The notes under the pieces were generated by a model. It did not search any database. It saw nothing but the letters and a program-made list of their open reading frames with translations, and was not told the DNA's origin. Below, one piece after another: positions 1-4,689 of a stretch of 5,021 bases of DNA. Origin of the DNA: an uncultured Clostridia bacterium. GTDB taxonomy: Bacteria > Bacillota_A > Clostridia > Oscillospirales > Ruminococcaceae. Location of the stretch: positions 1-5,021 of the forward strand of contig CAMVPV010000132.1 in assembly GCA_947169455.1 (NCBI GenBank). The letters are read 5' to 3'. The stretch's first letter is position 1. Every line of letters starts with the position of its first letter. Position numbers and translations under genes: made by a program.

Positions 1-112
1 CCTTTGCGTCCAGCGTGAAGATACGCATATCCTCGGTGTAATCCTCGGTGCAGCCGGTTATCCAGTTCCAGCGGCTGTACTCTTTTCTGATCTGTTGTTC
101 GGTGATAGCCAT
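1..112 (-). CDS. N-terminal fragment of unidentified protein
   Basis: The reverse strand reads an ATG at 112-110 followed by 37 open codons that run off the left edge. The peptide begins MAITEQQIRKEYSRW and continues with a WITGCTEDYTED stretch. It is polar and acidic, with no signal peptide or membrane segment. A strong ribosome binding site, GGGAGG, lies at 127-122 on the minus strand, 9 nt before the ATG across an A-rich spacer, which fixes the start. A plausible promoter lies at 168-196. The gene is divergent from the GGDEF gene, so the two are separate transcription units. I do not recognise the family from this fragment and assign no function. That it is a real gene is fairly safe because start, ribosome binding site and open frame agree. 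Confidence 0.7.
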   Translation of the reverse strand, partial: MAITEQQIRKEYSRWNWITGCTEDYTEDMRIFTLDAK

Positions 113-138
113 TTTTTTGTACCTCCCAAATTCTTATG

Positions 139-154
139 TCTCCCCGAAAGGAGA
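139..154 (-). other. small 5'-UTR stem-loop of the left-edge gene
   Basis: TCTCC at 139-143 pairs with GGAGA at 150-154 around a 6-nt loop. On the minus strand it lies between the predicted transcription start (about 161) and the ribosome binding site at 127-122. No T-tract follows on either strand, so it is not a terminator. It may only be a modest leader stem, and the 5-bp stem could be chance. Confidence 0.25.
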
Positions 155-167
155 GAAAATTATTTAC

Positions 168-196
168 AGGATACCATTGATGATCTGTGATATCAA
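168..196 (-). promoter_or_regulatory. probable sigma-A promoter of the left-edge gene
   Basis: On the minus strand, TTGATA (196-191, 5 of 6 to the -35 consensus) is followed after exactly 17 bp by TATCCT (173-168, 4 of 6). The -10 is preceded by TGG, giving an extended -10. Transcription would start near 161, about 50 nt upstream of the ATG at 112. Judged by eye from consensus only. Confidence 0.45.
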
Positions 197-234
197 AGTG
201 TCCTCCGGATGTTATGAAGCAGCGCACAGCATGA

Positions 235-264
235 TTGACAAGACGATATGGAATGTGATATAAT
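235..264 (+). promoter_or_regulatory. strong extended -10 promoter for the GGDEF gene
   Basis: A perfect -35, TTGACA (235-240), an 18-bp spacer and a perfect -10, TATAAT (259-264). The -10 is preceded by TGA (256-258), the extended -10 dinucleotide. Transcription should start near 271, leaving a leader of about 180 nt before the ATG at 449. The string TGTGATATAATT here recurs exactly at the promoter in front of the radC-like gene (4556-4567). This is the best-matching promoter in the window, so the downstream gene is likely transcribed by housekeeping sigma factor. Confidence 0.8.
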
Positions 265-315
265 TTATAATCGGGTAAGGATAACTGTCAGCGGTCAGAG
301 AAAGGCAGATGAACG

Positions 316-336
316 GCAGGCTGAAAAGCAGCCTGC
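316..336 (+). other. leader hairpin in the GGDEF gene 5' UTR
   Basis: GCAGGCTG (316-323) pairs perfectly with CAGCCTGC (329-336) around a 5-nt AAAAG loop, an 8-bp GC-rich stem. No T-run follows, so it is not a classical terminator. CTGCA at 333-337 can instead pair with TGCAG at 348-352, making an alternative fold that excludes part of this stem. UGUCAG (286-291) could also close a larger junction with CUGACG (355-360). I looked for c-di-GMP-I riboswitch signatures and did not see them. Its regulatory role is unknown. Confidence 0.45.
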
Positions 337-382
337 AGCAGTGTCCTTGCAGAACTGACGCATAATGATGCAGATCACATGA

Positions 383-408
383 GGGACGGCGGCTCAGCCG
401 CCGCTCCC
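383..408 (+). other. very stable GC-rich hairpin upstream of the GGDEF start
   Basis: GGGACGGCGGC (383-393) pairs with GCCGCCG (397-403) and TCCC (405-408), leaving one bulged C (404) and a TCA loop (394-396). It lies 4 nt before a possible TTG start (413) and 40 nt before the preferred ATG (449). The only SD-like string for the TTG, GAGGGA at 381-386, is partly inside the stem. Neither strand has a following T-tract, so a rho-independent terminator is unlikely. It may control translation or mRNA stability of the diguanylate cyclase, or be a REP-like palindrome. Confidence 0.6.
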
Positions 409-448
409 GTCATTGACAGAAAACAGTATAAGAAAGATCGGTGTATTT

Positions 449-1489
449 ATGGAATATCTGAAAAATGTCTTCAGGGTACTGAAGGCGAAGATAAATGAGA
501 ATCCCGGCAGACAATGCAAGAAGAATGTCGCTGTGTCTGTGATAGTTTGTCTGTCTGCGGGCATAATGCTCATAATGAACATAATACGTCATTCCACCCT
601 TATGACCATTACATCCCTGATACTTGTGGGAGGATTTGCCGTTACCGGGATCACAGCCGGAGTTTTCAGAAAAGGCAGGATATCCTCGGTCATCATGGCG
701 ATAATACTCACCGGCGTATTCACTGTGTTCCCGATATCGGGCGGCAATGAGGGATTTGCCGTTCTGTGGCTCCTGCTCATACCGCTTTTCAGCATAAGCC
801 TTTTCGGGCTTGAGATAGGCATCGGCATGAACATATATTTTACCGCACTGGTGCTGGTATTGTTCTATACGCCCATGAGAGTATATATCCGGGATCTATA
901 TACAGATAATTTCATACACCGCTTTCCGATCCTTTTTCTTGCGGATTCGTTTACGGCGCAGTTCGTTTCGCTCAGCTCGGAATACTATTACAGGATCACC
1001 CGCCTGCAATTATACACGGATGACATGACGGGCGCATACAACAGAAAATATTTCATTGAAGCGCTCGAAGATCCCGATGTGCTGAAGGATGATCTGTGTA
1101 TGATCGAGATCGATATAAACGGGCTGAAGGAAGCCAACGATACGCTCGGCCATGCGGCAGGCGATGAGATGATATGTGCAGTTCCGGTGTTCGCAAGAAA
1201 AGCCTTCGGCGATGATGTCATCATATCAAGAATGGGCGGAGACGAATTTGCGATCCTTACATACGGAAGCAGCGATGATATCGCGGAAAAAGTGAAAAAG
1301 ATGAAAAGATCTGCCGCGGAGCACAAAGGAAAATATCTGGATGAGATGCATATTTCCGCAGGATATGCCTGCAGAGCCGAATACCGCGATCTTGATCCGG
1401 AAGGGCTTCTGCAGAAAGCGGACAAGTTCATGTATGAGGACAAGGCAGCCTATTACAGGCAGAAGGGCAATGACAGACGGAGCAGATAG
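449..1489 (+). CDS. membrane-anchored GGDEF diguanylate cyclase
   Basis: Predicted to condense two GTP into the second messenger c-di-GMP at the cytoplasmic membrane. The 346-residue protein has about five hydrophobic segments (roughly 26-45, 50-72, 77-95, 103-120, 122-140, possibly another at 159-175). This is an undefined integral-membrane sensor region with no PAS, HAMP or other known input domain visible. A complete C-terminal GGDEF domain follows from about residue 190. It shows the DDMTGAYNR entry motif, metal and substrate residues D222, N224, K227, N230 and D231, the GH..GD motif, an intact GGDEF at 263-267 and the terminal ADKFMYEDK motif. The catalytic site looks active. The RxxD inhibitory I-site is absent: the position holds GDDV. 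ATG 449 is chosen over an in-frame TTG at 413, whose ribosome landing zone is buried in a hairpin. ATG 449 has only a weak TAAGAAAG upstream, so the start is uncertain. The gene has its own promoter and converges on mreD with 45 bp between stop codons. Confidence 0.9.
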   Translation: MEYLKNVFRVLKAKINENPGRQCKKNVAVSVIVCLSAGIMLIMNIIRHSTLMTITSLILVGGFAVTGITAGVFRKGRISSVIMAIILTGVFTVFPISGGNEGFAVLWLLLIPLFSISLFGLEIGIGMNIYFTALVLVLFYTPMRVYIRDLYTDNFIHRFPILFLADSFTAQFVSLSSEYYYRITRLQLYTDDMTGAYNRKYFIEALEDPDVLKDDLCMIEIDINGLKEANDTLGHAAGDEMICAVPVFARKAFGDDVIISRMGGDEFAILTYGSSDDIAEKVKKMKRSAAEHKGKYLDEMHISAGYACRAEYRDLDPEGLLQKADKFMYEDKAAYYRQKGNDRRSR

Positions 1490-1534
1490 CAGCGTACAGG
1501 AGCTGTATCCGGTCATATCTGCTTTGCCGTGTGG

Positions 1535-2116
1535 TCAGATCGCCGATCCGCCGCCGGGGTTATCCTCGATGTAGTGTTCCCGCACATTGCCGAGAAAACG
1601 GTTCAGCAGGAAGAACAGCCCATATACAGCCGCCCCCGATATATTCGTGACGATAAATTCGGGAACGAATACGTCCGAGAATATCCTGCCGCCGCCGTCA
1701 TATCCCCACATAAGATAGAAGAACAGGTAGTGCAGCAGCCCCTGAACGAGCACAGCCGCAAGGTCGAGCAGGAGAAAGTTCAGCAGCTTCTTGTGCAGAT
1801 AGAAGCAGAACACCAGCGCGGTCATCATCGCGCAGAAGCCGATGATTATCCCGTTGAAGCTGATGAGCGTTCCCGATGCCCTGTCGAGCAGAAGACCGCA
1901 GAAGCATCCGTAGAAAGCACAGTACACCGGCGACGACGATTCAAATACCGCCGCCCCGACGGCAGCAGGGATAAGTATCAGCGGCACTGCGCCGGAAAAT
2001 TTTACCGTTGTCATAAGTATATAGAAAAGCGCAGCTATCACAAAATAGAGTATTCTTCTTGCGATAGTATTGCGCCTTTCCTTTCTGATCTTCAGGTCGA
2101 TATTCATTTTTCTCAT
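1535..2116 (-). CDS. mreD: rod shape-determining protein MreD
   Basis: MreD is the small integral-membrane member of the MreBCD elongasome and helps couple MreB filaments and MreC to peptidoglycan synthesis during side-wall growth. The 193-residue product is slightly longer than the usual 160-180. It starts with a basic cytoplasmic stretch (residues 8-21, rich in K and R), then about six hydrophobic helices (roughly 21-38, 43-58, 63-77, 86-106, 111-136, 150-173). The family-like GLLLDRASGTLISFNG loop lies at 74-89. The ATG at 2116 overlaps the mreC stop as ATGA, and GGAGAAGG at 2130-2123 sits 6 nt upstream inside mreC, so translational coupling is likely. A second in-frame ATG at 2107 is less well placed. 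MreD diverges quickly in sequence; the identification rests on topology, size and position after mreC. No terminator is visible between its stop and the convergent GGDEF gene. Confidence 0.88.
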   Translation of the reverse strand: MRKMNIDLKIRKERRNTIARRILYFVIAALFYILMTTVKFSGAVPLILIPAAVGAAVFESSSPVYCAFYGCFCGLLLDRASGTLISFNGIIIGFCAMMTALVFCFYLHKKLLNFLLLDLAAVLVQGLLHYLFFYLMWGYDGGGRIFSDVFVPEFIVTNISGAAVYGLFFLLNRFLGNVREHYIEDNPGGGSAI

Positions 2117-3111
2117 GGCGATCCTTCTCCGTCCGCACTGACGGTGCTTTCCGACTGTGTTTCCGTTTTCGCATCACCGTCAAATTCGGCAGCGCGTGCG
2201 GCATCGTCCTCTCCGAAAGCCATGACAGACCTTGTCCTTTCCGTGTCGCCGGAAGCAGCGCCGTTTTCGGCGGTGGGCTTCACATCAAATCCCGTGACGG
2301 CAAAGACCCCGGAAACGGTCTTGGGATCGACCGCAGGCTTTATCACAGCATACATGGAAAGCCCGCTGTCCTCCATGCACACCTGTTCTACCGTGCCCAC
2401 AAGCTGTTCGGCGGGGTAGTTCGCGCTGCCTGAGGTGATTATTATGTCACCCGGTGCGATATCGGCGGTCTTGTCGATATACTTCATGAGACAGCAGCCC
2501 TTTGAAGCTGCGTCGGTGTCGCCCTCGATTATACCGGCAGCCTTTGTGCGCAGAGAATACACGCCTATCACGGTCTTTGGGGAATAGAGCGTCCGCACCC
2601 TGGAAACGCTGCTGCCGACGTCATAGCACACGCCGACTATCCCCTCGGAGGTTATCACGGGGTCGTAGGGCTTTATCCCGTCGTCCGAGCCCTTGTCTAT
2701 CGTGAAGGACGCGAACGGGTCGTTCGTTGTGCGTGCTATCACTGAGCAGGGCGGTGAGAACGAAAAGCTCTCATATTCGCGGCTGAGCTCAAGCATGGCG
2801 CGCAGATCTTCATTTTCCTGCTTCACACGTTCATAGTCTATGATGTTGTTGTACATCTGATTGAGCTGCGCGCGGAGCAGCTTGTTGTCATTGTAATATT
2901 TCTCGGCGTTCACCAGCATATCTATCGATGAGGTGACCTTTTCCGAGATGGAATAGGAAAGCTTCTGAAAAGGTTCGGTGATCTTTCCCCAGACAGAAGC
3001 TCCTTTCTCCGCGTACCCGCCTGTGGTAACGGAGTATATCATAAATCCCAGCAGCAGCGCCATAAAAGCAGCTATCAGCTTGAAGCGTATGCTGTGAAAA
3101 AAGTCTTTTAT
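2113..3111 (-). CDS. mreC: rod shape-determining protein MreC (apparent ATA start)
   Basis: MreC is a bitopic membrane protein whose extracytoplasmic part scaffolds the cell-wall elongation complex with MreB, MreD, RodA and PBP2. Taking the start at 3111 gives 332 residues: a short basic N-terminus (xKDFFHSIRFK), one membrane helix (about 11-28), and a coiled coil (about 57-110, with KQENEDLRAMLELSRE). The beta-rich MreC domain follows (about 122-276), with the family DKGSDDGIKPYDPVI and SEGIVGV motifs. An acidic, probably disordered tail ends the protein (about 277-332). The first standard start codon in frame is ATG 3063, giving 316 residues. It lacks any ribosome binding site and would cut off the N-terminal residues and part of the helix. 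ATA at 3111-3109 lies where the family MKDFF begins, 10 nt after AGGAGG (3127-3122), and no ATG, GTG or TTG occurs in frame back to the TGA at 3138-3136. The gene identity is secure; the ATA start is inference. Confidence 0.93.
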   Translation of the reverse strand: MKDFFHSIRFKLIAAFMALLLGFMIYSVTTGGYAEKGASVWGKITEPFQKLSYSISEKVTSSIDMLVNAEKYYNDNKLLRAQLNQMYNNIIDYERVKQENEDLRAMLELSREYESFSFSPPCSVIARTTNDPFASFTIDKGSDDGIKPYDPVITSEGIVGVCYDVGSSVSRVRTLYSPKTVIGVYSLRTKAAGIIEGDTDAASKGCCLMKYIDKTADIAPGDIIITSGSANYPAEQLVGTVEQVCMEDSGLSMYAVIKPAVDPKTVSGVFAVTGFDVKPTAENGAASGDTERTRSVMAFGEDDAARAAEFDGDAKTETQSESTVSADGEGSP

Positions 3112-3120
3112 ACGATCAGC

Positions 3121-3127
3121 TCCTCCT
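3121..3127 (-). promoter_or_regulatory. AGGAGGA ribosome binding site that decides the mreC start
   Basis: On the minus strand, AGGAGGA occupies 3127-3121, a near-perfect match to the anti-Shine-Dalgarno, in the gap after the mreB stop (3151). The nearest in-frame candidate initiator is ATA at 3111-3109, at 9-10 nt. ATG 3063 is almost 60 nt further on, too far to be served directly. The strength of this site is the main reason for placing the mreC start at 3111. Confidence 0.8.
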
Positions 3128-3150
3128 GCAAGAGGTCAGATAATATGAGA

Positions 3151-4176
3151 TCAGTAGTATCCCTGATAGCTCGATTCATCAGCGAGCACCTCGCTCAGCC
3201 TGTCGAGCTCCTCAAGCACCCTGCCGGTGCCGTCCGCAACGCAGTCGAGCGGCTTTTCGGCGATGAGCACGGGCATACCGGTCTCACGGTTGATGAGTTT
3301 GTCGAGCCCCATTATCAGTGCGCCGCCTCCCGCAAGTGTGATGCCCTGGTCTATGATATCTGCGGCGAGCTCGGGCGGGGTCTTTTCGAGGGTATTCTTT
3401 ATCGCTTCGACGCCGTGCCCGCGCGGTTCGGTGAGTGCCTCGCGGATCTCGGAGGAGGTTATCGAGATATTTTCGGGCAGACCGTTGAGGAGGTTGCGCC
3501 CCTTGATATCCATAGCCTCTTCCTTTTCGGAGGGGAACGCCGAGCCGATCGCTATCTTGATATTCTCGGAGGTGCGTTCGCCGATGAGCAGGTTATACTT
3601 TTTCTTGATATAGTTGGTTATCGCCTGATCGAAGGAATCTCCGGCTATCCTTACCGAGCGCGAGATCACGATCCCGCCGAGGGATATGACAGCAACTTCG
3701 GAGGTGCCGCCGCCGATATCGACGATCATCGAGCCGGTCGGTTCGGACACGGGCAGTCCTGCGCCGATAGCCGCCGCCATAGGCTCCTCTATTATGCTGA
3801 CGCGCCTCGCGCCTGCATTTTCGGCAGCCTCACGGACAGCACGGCGTTCAACTGCGGTAACTCCGGATGGTATGCATATAATAACGTTCGCCTTTGTGAA
3901 AAGCGTTCCGCGCAGTGCCTTGCGGATGAATTCCTGAAGCATTATCGTGGTGAGGTCGAAATCAGCGATAACGCCGTCTTTAAGGGGCCTCACCGCAACA
4001 ATCGAGCCGGGTGTGCGTCCGATGACGTCCTTAGCCTCCTGACCGACATACTTTGCCTGTTCGGTGCGGGTATCAACGGCGACGACGGACGGTTCGCGGA
4101 TAATGATGCCCTTGCCCCGCATATAAACGAGGGTATTCGCCGTACCCAGATCTATTCCGATATCCTTTGTGAACAT
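3151..4176 (-). CDS. mreB: rod shape-determining protein MreB
   Basis: MreB is the bacterial actin homologue: an ATP-binding protein that polymerises under the cytoplasmic membrane and directs side-wall peptidoglycan synthesis. The 341-residue product is full length and carries every actin-fold motif. The phosphate-1 loop [11 protein letters not shown] is at residues 5-15, the [12 protein letters not shown] segment with the probable catalytic Glu is at 128-139, the phosphate-2 loop VDIGGGTSE is at 152-160, and the adenosine motif [18 protein letters not shown] is at 278-295. The start at 4176 is preferred because AGGAG (4191-4187) lies 10 nt upstream and the product then begins [11 protein letters not shown] as in the family. 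An in-frame ATG at 4212 would place that ribosome binding site inside the gene and add 12 non-conserved residues. It is the first gene of the mreB-mreC-mreD operon, about 40 bp before mreC. The presence of a single canonical mreB with mreCD suggests a rod or ovoid cell. Confidence 0.98.
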   Translation of the reverse strand: MFTKDIGIDLGTANTLVYMRGKGIIIREPSVVAVDTRTEQAKYVGQEAKDVIGRTPGSIVAVRPLKDGVIADFDLTTIMLQEFIRKALRGTLFTKANVIICIPSGVTAVERRAVREAAENAGARRVSIIEEPMAAAIGAGLPVSEPTGSMIVDIGGGTSEVAVISLGGIVISRSVRIAGDSFDQAITNYIKKKYNLLIGERTSENIKIAIGSAFPSEKEEAMDIKGRNLLNGLPENISITSSEIREALTEPRGHGVEAIKNTLEKTPPELAADIIDQGITLAGGGALIMGLDKLINRETGMPVLIAEKPLDCVADGTGRVLEELDRLSEVLADESSYQGYY

Positions 4177-4186
4177 AAAATTACGG

Positions 4187-4194
4187 CTCCTTTT
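4187..4194 (-). promoter_or_regulatory. mreB ribosome binding site
   Basis: AAAAGGAG on the minus strand (4194-4187) lies 10 nt before the ATG at 4176. It fixes the mreB start at 4176 and excludes the upstream in-frame ATG at 4212. Confidence 0.8.
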
Positions 4195-4256
4195 GCTTTT
4201 GTCTGAGATCATCTGTATCTTTATCTCATTCTACACATATAATTTTCATAATGTAA

Positions 4257-4283
4257 CATTTTCAGACATTTCTGCTGAAAATG
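4257..4283 (-). promoter_or_regulatory. 9-bp perfect inverted repeat in the mreB leader
   Basis: CATTTTCAG (4257-4265) and CTGAAAATG (4275-4283) are perfect reverse complements separated by 9 nt. The arms occupy about +9 to +35 of the predicted mreB transcript, directly downstream of the promoter at 4298-4326. This placement and spacing suit an operator for a dimeric regulator. The RNA could equally fold as a 5'-end hairpin that stabilises the message. There is no T-tract on the mRNA side, so a terminator is unlikely. The protein that would bind is unknown. Confidence 0.5.
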
Positions 4284-4297
4284 GTCTGCTGTAATTT

Positions 4298-4326
4298 ATT
4301 ATACCACGTAAATCCTTTTCCTACAA
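4298..4326 (-). promoter_or_regulatory. extended -10 promoter of the mreBCD operon
   Basis: On the minus strand, TTGTAG (4326-4321, 3 of 6 to the -35 consensus) is followed after 17 bp by a perfect TATAAT (4303-4298). The -10 is preceded by TGG, so it is an extended -10 that can compensate for the weak -35. Very AT-rich DNA upstream (4327-4360) could act as an UP element. The start point would be near 4291, leaving a leader of about 115 nt before mreB. Confidence 0.7.
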
Positions 4327-4342
4327 CATTTTTTTTGAAAAT

Positions 4343-4369
4343 ATTTTATATAATTTGAATTTGTCTCAA
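4343..4369 (-). promoter_or_regulatory. possible second, upstream mreB promoter
   Basis: On the minus strand, TTGAGA (4369-4364, 5 of 6) and TAAAAT (4348-4343, 5 of 6) occur in the right order, but with a spacer of only 15 bp, shorter than optimal. In AT-rich DNA such matches arise easily. It could give a longer mreB transcript or simply be part of the AT-rich upstream region of the main promoter. Confidence 0.2.
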
Positions 4370-4423
4370 AAGTGCAGATATAGACATCCTTATGCGTTCT
4401 TTTTTGTTAAAATTAGCCTGTCT

Positions 4424-4492
4424 GGTGTCAGGGTGTCAGAGGTAAGGGATAAGAAGCTGCTGAACGACACTCAGCCATGTCCGCTCTCTGAC
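4424..4492. repeat. tandem 8-bp repeat and inverted repeat in the mreB-radC intergenic region
   Basis: GGTGTCAG occurs twice in exact tandem (4424-4431 and 4432-4439). GTCAGAG (4435-4441) is the reverse complement of CTCTGAC (4486-4492), and between them GCTGA (4459-4463) can pair with TCAGC (4471-4475) around a 7-nt loop. Apart from the predicted promoters and hairpins, I see no gene in the 513-bp gap 4177-4689: no credible protein start with a ribosome binding site and no recognisable RNA family. This section could be a regulatory site for the divergent genes or part of a small structured RNA, but the evidence is thin. Confidence 0.3.
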
Positions 4493-4557
4493 TGCTGTTC
4501 ATATTGTTAATTTTTTGTAAACTATAAATATGTATGAAACCATCACTGTCTCCGGTG

Positions 4558-4566
4558 TGATATAAT
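4558..4566 (+). promoter_or_regulatory. extended -10 promoter for the radC-like gene
   Basis: TGATATAAT at 4558-4566 is a perfect extended -10 element. No good -35 is visible at 16-18 bp, so the promoter would depend on the TG extension. The surrounding TGTGATATAATT (4556-4567) is identical to that at the GGDEF promoter. Transcription would start near 4573, giving a leader of about 115 nt to the ATG at 4690. Confidence 0.6.
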
Positions 4567-4650
4567 TGCATTGAGGATGTACCGGCAGGGTGCAGAATGG
4601 GCAGCACTGTGAGAGGCAGCCGGGCAGGTCTTTTGCTTATTGATTTGACG

Positions 4651-4679
4651 AAAGGAGCGGCGGGGAAGCCTTCCCGCCG
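4651..4679 (+). promoter_or_regulatory. Shine-Dalgarno followed by a stable hairpin before the radC-like start
   Basis: AAAGGAG (4651-4657) is a strong Shine-Dalgarno but lies 32 nt before the ATG at 4690. The gap is filled by a GC-rich stem-loop. CGGCGGG (4658-4664) plus AA (4666-4667) pairs with TTCCCGCCG (4671-4679), with one bulged G and a GCC loop. If the stem folds, the Shine-Dalgarno and ATG are separated by an effective 10 nt (4680-4689). If it is open, spacing is far from optimal. No T-tract follows, so it is not an obvious terminator. The stem may set translation efficiency of the gene. Confidence 0.5.
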
Positions 4680-4689
4680 GGATACTTCT

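Noticed and set aside
48..263. A 71-codon plus-strand open frame with a hydrophobic stretch
   Set aside because: It has a GTG start without a Shine-Dalgarno, overlaps the better supported minus-strand gene at 1-112, and its stop lies inside the -10 of a consensus promoter.
383..408. Rho-independent terminator at the GC-rich hairpin before the GGDEF gene
   Set aside because: There is no T-tract on either side of the stem on either strand.
271..448. c-di-GMP riboswitch in the leader of the GGDEF gene
   Set aside because: The characteristic conserved strings of the class I riboswitch are absent. The leader is structured, but no known class was recognised by eye.
1529..2419. A 296-codon plus-strand open frame opposite mreD and the end of mreC
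   Set aside because: Its translation is arginine-, proline- and serine-rich with no family resemblance, and the opposite strand encodes MreD and MreC with correct overlap and ribosome binding sites.
3094..4206. A 370-codon plus-strand open frame lying antisense to mreB, longer than mreB itself
   Set aside because: It is the complement of a highly conserved MreB sequence with intact actin-fold motifs. Its translation has no recognisable domain, so it is a codon-bias shadow.
4177..4212. MreB start at the upstream ATG 4212
   Set aside because: The ribosome binding site for the conserved [11 protein letters not shown] start lies within this extension, and the 12 extra residues are not family-like.
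4597..4689. Upstream in-frame ATG at 4597 extending the radC-like protein by 31 residues
   Set aside because: An AGGG lies upstream, but the added peptide is unlike RadC N-termini and would be encoded by the Shine-Dalgarno and hairpin. It remains a minor possibility.
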